This document shows, in pieces, positions 47,673-61,700 of a stretch of 64,000 bases of DNA. The notes under the pieces were generated by a model. The model saw only the letters and a list, made by a program, of their open reading frames with translations. It made no database searches and was not told the DNA's origin. The position numbers were made by a program, and so were the translations under genes. The DNA lies in assembly GCA_000697475.1 (NCBI GenBank), contig JNEU01001123.1, forward strand, positions 62,001 through 126,000, written 5' to 3'. The stretch's first letter is position 1. The number at the start of each line of letters is the position of its first letter. The DNA comes from Lichtheimia corymbifera B2541 (lineage: Eukaryota > Mucoromycota > Mucoromycetes > Mucorales > Lichtheimiaceae).

Positions 47673-49332
47673 CTATTGCTTCCAGATCTTGTGTTCCAAA
47701 CCCATCTCGTTGTTAGGAGCCAAACCAACGCAAGCACGAAGGATGTTTTCAATAGCAGAGCGTTGTCTACCAAGAGCATTGACAACGGGAGTGCCAGGGG
47801 AAACCATGGGAGCCTTAAGCATGTAGCTCAACAAGGACATGACACTGTGGAAGGAGCTGAACTTGGTCATATCACCAGTCTTGTATTGAACACGAGTCAA
47901 CAATTCGGAAAGGACCACCAAGTCAATGATCAAAGGAGAAGCCAAGAAAGAGTCTTCGCAAATATTGTAGACCGAGATGGATTGACGACCACCCATGAAG
48001 ATATCGCATTCGTATTCGTCAAGGGCACGCTTGGAATCACCGACCGAGGGGACATACTTGATGACAACGGTGTGATCAGGGTGCTCACCTTCCTTGTACA
48101 AGATTTGGTTGGCAGCGACCATATCATCGACGACGGTAGACTTTGAAATTTCCTTGGAGCGGAATTGCTTGTGAGAGGACAAGTTTTTGCCGTCATTGTT
48201 ACCAAGATGGTTGTAGGAAGTAATAGCCACAGGTTTGATACCAGCATTGACCAAAAAGTCAACAATCGCCGACTTGAATTTGGTTTGACCCGACTTGAAA
48301 TCATCACCACCGATAAGAGCACGTTCACGCTCAGCAAGTTGGATAAGGCCAGGAACAAAAGTGTTTTGAGGAGAGCCATTGATGAAAGGAACATTTTCCT
48401 CGATACAAGCCAAAGCAAAGATGGATGAAGGAGCCACTTCAGGGTGAGAAGATTGAACAGCAGCCAAAAAGTTGTCAGCAGTATCATTGACGCCTTGAAT
48501 GATTTCAGCGTAACGTTCGGTGTTGGCAGTCCAGACAACAATGACCTTATCAAGTTGATTGGCGGACTTGAAATCACGAATGTCCTTGCGGATTTGATCA
48601 CAATGTTTACGCTTGTCATCACCAGGAATCAAGTTGTCAGCACGATCAGCTTGGTTGGCAGCAATGAAATCGGGATAGTAAATGGAAGGCAAAGGCACCA
48701 TGGTGGACATTTCCTTGTGGAGTTGACGTTGGATATCGTACTCCAAGACCTGAGCACGTTCCATGGCATCACCCAAGTTCATACCAGAGATATCCCAACC
48801 ACCAATGACCATATCAGTAGGATCCACCATAGGCAACATCTTGTTCAAAGGAACATAAACATCCTCGCCTTCGGGAGTAACACCAAGACGAACAGTGGAA
48901 GCTTGAGTGACAGAACCCCAGTAATTGGGTTGATGCTCACCACTCTTGGTACGCCAGGTAACCTTGTTCTTATGAGCGAGAATCGATGCAGTCAAAGTGG
49001 TGCCATTGTTACCACCCCAGCCAACCATCATCAAACTAACAATGATCCATTAGCCTTCTTCTTGTTATATATATATACCAGCTTCGTTTTCCTTACCCAA
49101 CGCGAGGAACCTTGGTTTCAGTCTTGAAGTGATAGACTTGTTCCACGGGTTCAACGGTCATAGAACCATCAGGTTGCTTGTTGACAATGGTGTTGGAGTA
49201 CGCGTACTTGGACACAATGTGGGAATCAGAGTACTCGACATTGGAGGAATGGACCTTGAAGAGAGGAGATTGTTGAGAAACACCAGCAGAGGCGGGCACA
49301 GCAGTGAAGTTTTCAGCGTGGGGAGGGGCCAT
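47673..49332 (-). CDS. INO1: inositol-3-phosphate synthase
   Basis: This NAD-dependent isomerase converts glucose 6-phosphate to inositol 3-phosphate, the first committed step of inositol synthesis. Two exons (49332-49097 and 49035-47673) give 532 residues, the usual length. The NAD site is [19 protein letters not shown], with [19 protein letters not shown] and the catalytic region [34 protein letters not shown] and [20 protein letters not shown] are family signatures near the C-terminus. Codon use is strongly biased to C/G-ending codons compared with most neighbours (shared with RPS18), which fits high expression. The N-terminus begins [17 protein letters not shown]. Confidence 0.97.
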
Positions 49333-50282
49333 TTTAAGTTGATTTCTTGGGTCTGTCACTGCAGCGACGATATCCTCTGTGTGGGTTATGGTTGGACGAT
49401 AAGAGATTGGCGAACTACAGAATATCCAAAAGTCAATATAAAAGAAAAAGATTCAATGCAATGCAAGCCATACCGTTGTTCCTAGACTTAGAGAGGTGCA
49501 AACTATCTGTTTTGCGCCTCAATAATAACTCAAAGGTTTTGTGTGGGGGAGAAAAAAGCGGACAAGGATGCACGAACAAGCTGCCTTTTATCTCTTGTCT
49601 CTCTCCGAAACCCGGATCCTTTGACAGCACCCGCTTTAAATTTTCCACCCCAGAAAGTAACACGAGATCTTATCCGCGCCCTTTTCGTCGTGGGGTTGAC
49701 ATGACAACAACAACCACGACAACCCGATCTCTCTTTCCTTTGCTTAGTTCACAATCATCATTCATGTTATAATCCTATGTGCATGTCCGTGTATGTGCAT
49801 TATGTACATGTGTGTGTGCATGGCTCTTTGTAGCAGTGTATCGTATAAGCTTCATCTCGTGCGACTTAGCATGTGCCACGTCAAAACATGGTCGTGTAAT
49901 TATCAAATTCAAACGTAAGCGTGGGGTGTTGTTATGCAGATCAAGGAGGTTGATGTTTATTAGAAAAAATGCCCGTTTCTGCATGGAATGCTGCAAGTAG
50001 CTGTCGAGAGGGAAGAATACTGGTAAAGAGATGGAAAATCCTTGAGTCCACGGAAGATATGTACTGCCACGTGACTTTTTACCGTCTTTGGTCGATTTGA
50101 TGGTTCACACAAAGATCCACCCCAAAAAAGAGATGATTTACAAAGAGCGTTGTTATTTACACACTGTCATGAAATTCGATATGAACAAATGAATGGCTAT
50201 GGAAAAAAGGGAATGGGACCGGGAAAAAAAAGAGTGATGCATAATGAATGGGAGGAAAATGATATGAGAGAGAGGAGGGGAG
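49333..50282. other. intergenic region upstream of INO1
   Basis: About 950 bases between the INO1 start and the CTI6 stop. Pyrimidine-rich and TG-rich patches are present (49780-49830). Frames in 49433-49772 are not supported. Confidence 0.5.
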
Positions 50283-52212
50283 TTAAGCATGTGCCGTTCG
50301 CTTTTCAGAAAAGAAACTACTATTTGCACTGGCTTCTCGACTACGCGTAATCCGGCCTTCTCGTTCATCATCATTGGCTACCATATCTCTTTGACGACCT
50401 CGGCCTAATTGGGTAGCAACAGCTGTGGAACCAAAACGTCGTTGAAATTTGATAAGCTCACGTGTCAGCATGTCCATGATTTCCAATGATGATTGTTCCT
50501 TGCTTGCATTCATCTTTTCAATAGCTTCTTCTGCCACACTCTTTTCTTCATGATGTATTCGGGCTTCCTCTTCCAATGTCGACTCCTCCAGGGGTATTGT
50601 ACTTGCACTACTCATAGAAGAGGATGGCGAATCGTGGACTTTTCTTTCTGGAATAATAATGGATGCAGGTTTGTTGCCGTTGCTGTTATTGCTACTGTTG
50701 TTGTCTTGGTCAGTGCCTGCACCGATAGGATTGTTGGATGATGTTGATGATGATGATGTTGTTTGTGGACAATGACATGCTGGTGACATTGTTTCCTTGT
50801 TGGCCATTTCCACTTGAATAGAGCTGATATATTCCAATATTTGCTTTGTTCTTCGATTCATCTCAGATATGGTCATTCTGGCTGATGGATAACGCACTCG
50901 AGCAGGTGGAGATGATTCACGTGCAGCTGGTGATAATTTATCAAAGATAGAGGATCGTGCATCGGATGTGCTGGAGCTACTTGCATTATCAACTGGTTGA
51001 GGTGTCGATGTTCGAGAACGAGGTTTGCTTCCACCACCACCCACTCCACCGCTTTGTCCACGTTTAGAACCGGATGAATTGGTACGTCGCCCATTATTCG
51101 CACGAGGTCGTTTCTCATTCGCTTTGGTCACTCTACCACTGGCAACAGATGATGAATCGCTACCTTGTCGACCATTATCATCGTTCTTGCTCGATCGTCC
51201 ACTATTCAATCGTTTTGGTTTGCTGATAACTTTGTCCACCTCCATTGCATCATCTATCATTCAATCCATATTAGTCTCTTGTAACCTTGTAAATGATCAA
51301 TATCCCTTACCTGCAGCAGTATCGGTTTCCAGAGAAGTAGAAGCATGATGCTCCTTTGTATCAGTAGAGGGTGATTGTGACGTTGCTTTTTCATCCACTG
51401 CATCCTGTTCATCCAATTGTTGTTGTTGTTGTTGTTGCTGATGTTGTTGAGGTGGTGAATCGGGAATAGGATCAAGTAAAGAACGAGAAAATTCCAATGC
51501 ATTTCTTGCTGCCAAAACATCTTCAAGTGACATGGATGCTTCACGACTGTTGAAAGTCATTCGTTTCTTCGGAGCTTTCTTTTCAGCATTGGCAGATGCA
51601 GCATGGTGTCCTATGGAGCTGTAGGAACGTCTCACCCTATTTCCACAAATCAGTCACTGCATACATAACCTTTGTAAAAAAAATTACTTACCTTCCATGA
51701 CTCAATCGTATCACAGAGTGATTTTCTGGTTTACATTCTTCACAATAATATTGATCTGGTATATCTTGTTCCTCCAAGCCCACGCATTCACAATGTTGCC
51801 ATACTTCGCATTGGTCGCACTGCACCATCAATCCCATATTGTCTATATCGATTCCCCCCCCAAGTTAATATATACTCTCTCTCACCCTTGTCCTCCAATT
51901 CACACTTACGAGATTCTCCACATACACAACGGGTCACTGATCCACCATCAGTGCTTTCTTCTTCAGAGGTTGATTGTGATGGTTGTGGTTGTGGTATCAC
52001 TTGTCGCTGTCGCTTTCGACTACCGTAACCATTTCGACCACGTCGCTGTGCAGCTATAACCAGATTTACCGTCAATCAGTTGCAGTCCATCTCGACATTG
52101 GGAAGGATAGGTGTGCATTGTTGAGTTCTGGAGTATATGAAAGGAGGGGTGGAAATGGTAGGTGTATGGGTGGGTAGGTGAGGAGAGCTTTAAAAGAAGC
52201 CAACTTACTCAT
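50283..52212 (-). CDS. CTI6: PHD-finger protein, Cti6-like (Rpd3L complex)
   Basis: Five exons (52212-52209, 52053-51910, 51842-51692, 51636-51311, 51253-50283) sum to 532 codons. A PHD finger lies at about residues 45-100: TRCVCGES, VQCDQCEVWQHCECVG, and DIPDQYYCEECKPE (Cys4-His-Cys3 pattern). In yeast and fission yeast this PHD arrangement belongs to Cti6, a subunit of the large Rpd3 histone deacetylase complex. The rest is low complexity (poly-Gln, Ser/Asn runs, basic GRR patches) with one conserved-looking helix (ISEMNRRTKQILEYISSIQVE). The first exon is just ATGA followed by GTAAGT. It was chosen because no other ATG reaches the RRGRNGYGSRKRQ start in phase; a different 5' end is possible. 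Confidence 0.82.
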
Positions 52213-52750
52213 TGTAGCTGTGATTGAACGAATGGGTGTTTCCAAGTGGCAATGATAGAATGTTGACTTGAGTAGTGTGTTCGATTATAAAGTCGCGTGT
52301 CAATTGAGAGGAAAAGAGAGAAAAAAGAGAGAAAGGACAAGCTGTGTGTGTGTGCGGGAGAATCACCCACAAGCGAACCAGAAAAAAAAGGATGGATTCA
52401 CAACCCCGCCAAGCGACCAGACTGAACACTCAATCTCACACACTGCGAGTCAAAAGTCAAGGTGTGCTCAAATGCTGATTAGACTGAATGGCACCCCATT
52501 GACATGTTCACACGGTGTTGATGAATGGAGTAGTTGAACGAGTGGTGATAAATAGTAGTGATGGTCATAGAGTCTGATGAGGAGAGTGGTACGGAAAAAG
52601 ACGTCAGCTTTGGAGTCAAGCAATGAAAAAATCTGCGGTTGTTGGCTTGTTGGGGGGAGAGGATAGGGAGAGAGAGAGAGAATCATAGGCAACACAAATG
52701 CGTACTCGAAAATCATCCGAAACGCATTACACAACTCTCTTTTTTTTACC
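52213..52750. other. divergent promoter of CTI6 and CCH1
   Basis: 538 bases separate the two divergent start codons. The region has purine-rich and pyrimidine-rich tracts close to both ends (about 52310-52340 and 52660-52690). No gene is seen. Confidence 0.5.
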
Positions 52751-55700
52751 ATGAAATCGCATCTACCTTCTTACTCAAGCCAAGCTCAATTGAATCGAAG
52801 AGTAAGGCGCCAATCTTCTTCTCATACTACTATTCCACCAAGACGATCGATATCATCAGCATCATCATCACCACCTCCACCACCATCCTCGTCACCGCCT
52901 CCACCTCCACCTCCACCCCCTCCTGTACCTCCTCGTTATTCGCACAGACCACCATTGACTTCTTCACGTCGATTGCCTTCGCTTCAACATCATCTCAATA
53001 ATTCATCCTATCCTCCTTTGACAAAAGATCGATTGCAACGGAAGAATAAGCTGGATGCTTTATTATGGGGTAGAACAACAAGTTCCCACCGCATTCCTCG
53101 TAGACGCAGTATCTCCAATGGTTATATCTTCCGGCATTTATACAATGAAGACAATCAACCTATCGTATACAATGAACCACCATCCATGCAATATTCTAGC
53201 CGCAGTACTGAGGCTTCAGAAGATGCTTATACATCCAACCACACTTCTGGTGACATGGGCCAAAGTGATTCAAGATCAGACATTGTCGGCACATCATCCC
53301 ATATCCCTGATGCTCAACGTTACATGGCTGGTAGCGAATTCACTAGTACATATCAACACTCATCAGTTGTGGGTGCTAGAGTGAATGCCAGTGGTCTTTC
53401 TTCATCACGCGCTCCTCCACACACAAGCCAACAACATTATAGCTCTTCCCGCTTACAGCCAACCAGTAATGCCAGCTCGCACATGTCTGATAGTCGAAGA
53501 CAGCTCTCTCGATTACTCAAGCTCACTCATACGATGAATAAAGTACCCACTCGACCCGATGCCTTATCAAACGAAAAAGATATGTATTCTGCTGCTGCAG
53601 CTGCTGCAGCTGCTGCCATGCGAGCATCTTCGGTGCCTGTTGCTTCACAATCTTGCCGTCAACGTATACAGGCATTCTTACATGGCATGGCTGGCCGAGT
53701 GGTCAATACACGTAGCTGTGAACCATCCATCGATCGCATTCCAATGGAAGAAATGGTCATGCTTGCTCATTATCTTGAAAAAACAGCACCAACCAAGGTA
53801 TACATTCATTATAACATACAAAGAAATTGGGGGCTCATTGTTGTTTGATATAGAGGCCTAGTATGAGTCGATATTCTGTTTCAACATCTGGGGCACACCC
53901 ACCACTAAATACTTCGCCCACCCAACGCTCTTCTATCTTTCTTGATAACGATAATAACGGTTCTCCCGATGTTGCCACTGCTCATCCGCTCGATCATGCA
54001 GCCACTGTTTCGGCTTCCGAATTATCTCAACACCATTTGGGAAGCTTGAGCAATATCTTTTCTCACCGACACCATTCACGAAAGAATACAGAACTATCAC
54101 AGGCAATCATTGATGAAAGAGGACCTCATCGGCAAAGCAATGGAGGCAACGATATTCCACAGCCATCCAACACCATGGACACTTGCAATCGACGCCGACG
54201 ATCGTCTCCATTCCAATTCCTGCAAAGTATCCCAGCAGCAATGCACTCGTTCTCTAGAAACAACAGCCACCATCACGTAAAAGACGAACATAACGACACT
54301 AGCCATGTGCCCAGTATTCACTTTGAAGGGTGGTCCTTGTGGTGGTTTTCCCCATCACATCCTTTACGTGTCAAGCTTTGGAAGATTGTCGCATCCAGGT
54401 ACTACATTGTATCCATAGCAACTTGACGATATCTCATCCTAATCACCTTTTATATATACAGCGAATTCAACATCTTTATCTTGTTTCTTCTCTTTTTGCA
54501 ATGGATCATCCTATCATTTGTGCCTATCAAAGTCAATGCGGACAAGACCAGCTTCACCCATTTGTATCAGTATATCTTACTTGCTATCAATATCATCTAT
54601 ACGTAAGTGACATGCAACATGGGTATATAACGTGATCTTACTAATATAGATGTGAATAGCTTTGAAGCTATTGCCAAAATCATTGTATACGGATTGGTCA
54701 TTTCTTATCCATCCAAATCAAGGCCCAAGCTATTGAGACTGAGACACCTATTCAGCACAAGGAAACATGATCAGCGTCGCACTTCCTCTGGTTCAATGGG
54801 ATCAGCACGAGTCCCTGGTTTCGCAGCACCTGTCTTTTCATCAGCACGGAGCGTACGATCGGTATCAGCTATCAATATCCCTGAACGAGTTAATGCAGAT
54901 ATATCGGGAGATGAAATTCCGCCGCCATGGTCACCCATCAACAACAACCAACCCAACGTCGACCCGGATACCAACAATTCCCTTCACCCTTATTCGGATT
55001 TCGTTTCTCAATATTCACCATCATCATCCCCTCGTAATAGCAGTCATTGCTCACCTACTTCAGAACACGACCTCTTGGGAAATATCCCGTCATCCACAAA
55101 GACCAGCAAGAGTCTCCTTGAAGAAGAGGAAAAGTTTCTCAAAGTCAGCCATGATGCTTATTTATCTCGCTTGGGCAATATTGTGGATACCGTGGCTATT
55201 GTATCATTCTGGATCGATTTATTCATCATGCTTTTCGCATCGGGGGAAGAAACATGGTCTCTCTTCAAAGCACTAGCAGCAGCACGGATTTTGCGCTTGG
55301 TCGTTGTGACGGAAGGCACAGCGGTAAGTTGCTAATTTTTATACTTGCCTTCTCGTATTCATGTCTGCCGTCGTAATAGGTCATTATTCAATCCCTAAGG
55401 ACCAGTTTCGATATGCTGTGCAATGTGCTTGGGTTCTTTATCTTCTTTTGGATCCTGTTTTCGCTTTTGGGCGTATTTGTATTCATGAACTCGTTCTCAA
55501 GACGATGCGCTGTAGTGGATTTTCAATCTAACAGTAAGTGTGAATACAACATGCCCTTAAATACATGTACACTCATACTTTGGGGAATTTTTTAGATGTC
55601 ACACTTGTCGAGCCTCCTGTTGCATGCAGCAACCACTATGACGCAAATGGTATCAAATCCGGCGTATATGACTTAGAGAGCGGTATCTACGTTGATCTCC

Positions 55701-58700
55701 ACGATGATGATGGCGTCACATGCAAGCTTGGCCAAGTGTGTGTGCAGAGTGTGAACTATCAACCAGGCTGGGGATATATGAGCTACGACAATATCTTGTA
55801 TACAATCCTCAATATCTTTACCGTGATTTCCACCGAAGGATGGACCGACCTCATGTATTTCAGCCAAGACAGCATTTCTAGCGTGGCAGCTGCAACCTTT
55901 TACTGCTTTTGCATCTATCTCATGACTTACATTATGGTTCCTATGTTTATTGGTAAGTGATACGGATATGGAATAGCAGCATTACTGACTCATTGATATA
56001 GCTGTCATTACAAATTCGTTTGCAAGTGCCAGAGGAGATATGCGTCATAGTGCTTTCGCGGCTGGCAAAAAGGCTCGATTACTACTTACAAGGGACATCA
56101 CTACCAACAGTCAACCAGATAGCACCAATGAGGATTGGGTTTATATCGGTGGTGCTGCACGTAACTCGTACATGGGACAAATCATGCGTAGTCGCACCGA
56201 TCGTATACGTGTATGGGCGAATTCCATCGTATCCAAGCGGTATTTTCCTATAGCAGGGAGTGTTATTGTGGCTATCAATATGGTGTTTATGGCGCTCTAT
56301 TCTGCAAAGTTGGACGACAAGGATATACAAAAGATTCGTAAGTGCATCAACCATATTCTTCGATTAGGTTTCTTACGTGCTTTTTGAGTAGACTTGATGA
56401 ACTTTCTATTCACCTTGCTATTCGCATTTGAAATCACATTACGGATCCTTGGTGCGTCCAGCTGGCAACAATTTTGGAGCTTTTATCATATCCTTTTCTC
56501 CACCCCTCATTGATACATTCTGTGATGTTGTAGACATTCATCCTTAACCATTCTCAACGCAACCGTGTGGATTTCTTTCTTGCTGTAGGATCCATGGTGT
56601 GCGAGCTTCCCCGTATCCGCGACATGTACTTGCTGCATAGATATCTCCAAGTATTTGCGGTGCTGCGATGTTATCGGCTCGTCAATCTTTTTCCACGCGT
56701 GCTTAATCTCTTGGTATGTGGTCTTACGCTGATGTCGCATCGTATCACTAATACACACACACATATATATATATAGTCAAATATTATTGGCGATGGTCAA
56801 GGGATCATCAACTTGACTTTCTTTACTTTTTGGGTCCTTTTCTTACTCTGTCCAATATCCATGCAATTGTTTGGCGGTGACTTCAATACGACCACTACAG
56901 TCTACGATCAAGAGATGCGATTTGATTCCTTCTTTCAGGCATTCTTGGCTCTCTTCCAGGTACACTATCATAACATGTGTTTTATTTCACTGCGACATCG
57001 TTCTTATAAAATCATAATAGATTATGACTGGGGAAAATTGGACCGTAAGGCAATCACAATGTGCTACGCGTAGTACCTCGCTCACCGCTGGTTTTTTCAA
57101 AAGGATATCCTCTACTCTGCCATGCACAGCCAATCTCATGCATCTGCCATCTATGCAGGCGTCTATATGGTGTTTTTATATTTCATGGTTCATTGCAAGT
57201 ATCATGATGAGACATGGTTGACAATATGCAGTAGGCTAATCAATCATTATACTGGTAGATTTGGTGCTCAATCTTTTCATTGCTGTCATCATGGAAAACT
57301 TTGACCTTGATGAGGACGCTATTCGACACATACAAATCAAGAAGTACATCCGTCAGCATCGATGGCAGCCAGAATATTTCAAGCTTGACCTTGTTAGTCA
57401 GTGAGTATTATTCTTTTGTATCTGTAAAGCAATCACTTACTCATATTGTGTATGATATAGAGTGATGCTTCCATTCTTTCTCAAGCAAGAACGCCAAACA
57501 ATCAACGTGGAAAAGTTGCCACAAACGCTTGTAGCTTCAGTGACAAGATTCGAAGTACGCGATTTTCTCACCAATATCGATCCTATTGGAGATGATTTCA
57601 GAACATCTCCACTTGCACGTGGTCTCCAGGAGATGGCATCGGCTCGTCGTTCATCGCGTATGACAGGTCGGCTATCAAGATTATCATTCTCAGTTCCACG
57701 TACCAGCGCAGCACAAGGTGGCGGAAAACGACGCTCATCCATCATGTAAGTGATTTCATCATTCAGAGAGCATGTGTCATGTTTTAATCATGGCATTACC
57801 ACAGGTCAACTGTGAGCGCCCATAGCTCAGTGTTAACGGATGAGCCAACATTGGATGATCCTGAGGAACCCTTAGTCAAGTACGGTGATGAATATGAGAT
57901 CAATGTGGCCAAAGAGAACAAGGATGTGGTGTTGGAGAACCTCAAGGTCTTTCGCTCAGTGTTCTTTTTCAAGGTGAACAATCCGTTACGCAAGACATGT
58001 ACACGATTGGTGGAATCATTTGTATACAATACAACCATTGTCTTTTTCTTGTGCACAAGCGTTATGCTCGCCATATGGGATGATGCCACACATCGACTTG
58101 GGAATCCGGAATGGTCATATTGGGCAGAGCGATATCAACGTGCTATGCTGGTGGTCTTTTGGATTGATAGCTTGATTCATATCATCTCGCGTGGCGTATT
58201 CGTACTCCCTGGATCATATCTACGCAGCATGTGGAACGTGTTGGATTTATTGGTGCTATCAGGGCAAACGCTCGTCTTCCTCGTGGTGGAAAAGTCTCAT
58301 TACCGTGAAAGCCTTTTGCGTGTTCTTCGTACTCTGCGATCTATGCGGCTGGTGTATTATGTTGAAGACATCCGGGTTATCTTTCTGGACTTGGTGCACG
58401 GTTTACCTTCTATCATTGATGCAATTGCTCTCAACACATTGGTGTTTGTCGTATTTGCTATGTACGGCTGCTATATCTTCAGTGACCGATTCGCTGCATG
58501 CAATGATACCGATTCTATTGGTGCTATGAGCGAGTGTCATGGCGAGTTCAAAACCGATGATTTACACATCCTCGTGCCACGGGTGTGGGACAACCCTTAT
58601 CAATACTCATACGATACATTTGCAACATCGATCCTGCATCTCTTTGAATGTGCTTCAGGCGAAGGCTGGGTAAGTGACAATATCACTCGTATGTATTCAT

Positions 58701-61700
58701 GCATCATATTCATATCATGCTTTTGGAAAGATCATGTCCCTTTTCACGGCGATGAGTGTTTCCCCGGATTTGAAAGCGCAGCCGAGTTTCTACTGGGGAT
58801 CCAATTCCACATGGCATGCCCTTTATTATATTTGCTTTATGTTTGTCATATCCCTTTGTGCCATTCAGCTGTTTATTGGTGTCATTCTTGAAACATTCAA
58901 GCAGCGTCGAGGTATATCTTCTTTGACCAATACACAACGCCAATTTGAAGACCTTCAGCGGCAACTCTCATTGATCAAGCCCACTCGAAAAGCGACTCGT
59001 CCACCTTCAGGATCAATACGGGGATTATGCTACGATATTGTTATCGACAAGCGTGGAAAGTTTGCAAAATTCATGTCGCTTGTACTGGTGTTGAACATTT
59101 GTAAGCACAGCTCACACATGATATGGATGGGAAGTGAAAGCAAGATATTTATTAATCATGATCATAGTTACGTTTTCATTGAGCCATAATCATCAAACAG
59201 AAGCCTTTTCATCTATTCAAGGTAATCATACTGACGAAAATTGTGACATCAGTAGCTCATCTATCTCTGCAGAACATCTCTATCATGTCTTCCTCGGGCT
59301 GTATATAATCGAGATCCTACTCAAAATGGGCGGGCTGGGACCACGAAAGGTAAGTAGCCAGCAGGTAGACTAAGAAAACATCCATGCCAACACGTTGATC
59401 TAGTGGCTATCCTCCAAATGGAACCTATACGATGGGGTCATGATAAGCACAGGCAAGTGATGATATTTGTGATTTATACGAGAGTAAGCTTTGATCATAC
59501 GTTGACAAGTAGTACTATTACTCGACGTTGTCAAGGAAACGGCGGGAATCAATGTGAGTAACAATGACCTGCGACGTGTATAAATCGAAGCTGACCTCTG
59601 AGCACATTTTAGTACTTCCTTGGTATCATCTTCAAAGTTGCCTTGGTGGGTATCCCTTTCCGGTTGGCACAAAGGATTGAGTCTTTGGATACACTATTTC
59701 GGTCGGTAAAGTGAGTACATGAGCTTGGATCGTCTCAACAAACGAGGATATTGATCAAAACGTGTTACAGGCGAGCCATGCCAAGGATCATCTATATCAC
59801 ATGCGCTCTTGCAGTGGTCATGATATGTTTTGCGATTATCCTCGAAGAATTGTTTACTACGACACGCTATGGTCCGTATGGCAACAACCACGCAAACTTT
59901 CGGAATTTGCCAAATACCTTGCAAACGCTCTGGCGAATCACTACAGGAGAAAACTGGGCATGTATTGATGGCAAGTGACATGTTACATTGGTCTAACCAA
60001 TAACTGTTACAGGATTTCTTGATGCATGACTTTGCTGTACAATTCCCTAACTGTGTCAACGACGCTGATTGTGGATCACCAGTAGCAGCCATTGCAATTT
60101 TCGTTGTGTTTTATGTCGTGTGTACCTACGTGTTTGTCAATCTCTTTACTGTGGTATGTATATCAATGATATGACTTGGGGGCATTATCAACTAAAAATA
60201 CGCATAGGTGGTGATCAACAACTTCTCGTTTACGTTTGATAACCGGAATCAATTCACCTTGATCACGCGCACCGACCTAAGAAAGTAAGTACTGAAATTT
60301 TTAAAGGAGTTGCTGAAACTCATCTAGGGTTCTTTTTCGAATAGTTTCAAACATGCATGGGCAGAATTTGATCCAAAAGCAACAGGGTACATTCGCCGAA
60401 AAGATATTCCTGGTTTCCTGAGAGTAAGTGTGAGATGATCCCTATGACTGATCTGGACTAACGTGGTTGCACAGAACCTAAAGGGTGTATTGGCGATGCG
60501 CATTTATGAGCCGGAGCATAGCTTAAAGAATCTACTAGAGGCCAGCAATGAGATGGATGCTGATGTGGCTCATCTTGCTTCAGTACCAGTCCGGCGAAGT
60601 ATCACTCAAGCGGAGCCGAATATTATGGGCGAAGGGTTCTACAACTTTGAAGAAGTCAATCGGCGCTTATCCAATATGGATGTGGAAGCTGTGAGGGAAA
60701 ACAAACGGCATTATGACTTGGTATATCAAGTGAGTAATCAAAAGTTGGATTGCTATCACGTGCGGGATGTTGACATATAATGTAGGAAATCATGCTTGCT
60801 TCAAACGCCCGGGGTATCGCTTTCCATGACATGTTAGAAATCTTGGCTATGCGCCTTGTTGATGTATCCAAATCTCTCACGTAAGTAACAAACGGATTTT
60901 ATATGCAAGTTCCCTTCCCAATCAAAAACCATTTGTCATTTCAGGTTCGACGCACTTGTACATTATGCTCGAAAGCAAGACAAGATCGTGCATATGCTTG
61001 CGGCAAAGAAGGCTAAGAGTCTAGTGACAATGCTTGTACAGAGGCGTCAATATCTTAAGGAGCGAGAACGTATGCGTGAACATCAGTTGCTTGACTTGGG
61101 TCTTTTGGGAGGTCTACTTTCACCGCGTGCTGAAGAGCCCGAGATGGATTTACAACAAAAGCAGCATCAACAACAATACCAACGTACTCGTGCAGCTAGC
61201 TTGCCACACTCACGTGCAGGCAGTGTCTGTCAAATAGGAGGATCACCAGGTATTGTGCTTGCCTGTGTGATACATTCTATGCGTTTTTTCGTGAAAGCTC
61301 ACTTTTAGGACTAGTGCCATCCATCTTTGTCGATCAGCCGCCCCAGCCACAACCACAGCCACAACCACATCTACCTGCAAGAGAGCCTGCAAGACTGCCA
61401 TCTCCTAGCATTGAGAGCCAGGTTTCCTCATCTACGTCGCTTATGCCACCTAGACGTGGTTATCATCAACACCCAGAATTTTCCCCAGAAGCTACTTTCC
61501 ATGAGCCTTTATACGATACATCGATAGACACGTTTACGCGATATTATGCGAGCGACTCGAACATTGATATGCAGCCCCACGACGCAAAAACATTGGTAGC
61601 ACAATTGGAAAACGATCCTTGGTCAGGTATGACAGTGCGGTACGCTATATGTTCCACATGTGCGCTCATGCTTAACTTTATTATCATAGACATGCTCAAG

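Noticed and set aside
47423..47716. 97-codon frame beside INO1
   Set aside because: No ATG (starts TTG), overlaps the INO1 stop on the other strand, and no recognisable family; a preceding CAG acceptor is the only support.
48444..49127. 227-codon plus-strand open frame opposite INO1
   Set aside because: It is the antisense shadow of a strongly codon-biased gene; it has no motif and no own promoter or splice signals.
54767..55276. 169-codon frame inside CCH1
   Set aside because: Different frame of exon 4 of the channel; the channel frame carries the S3-S4 motifs.
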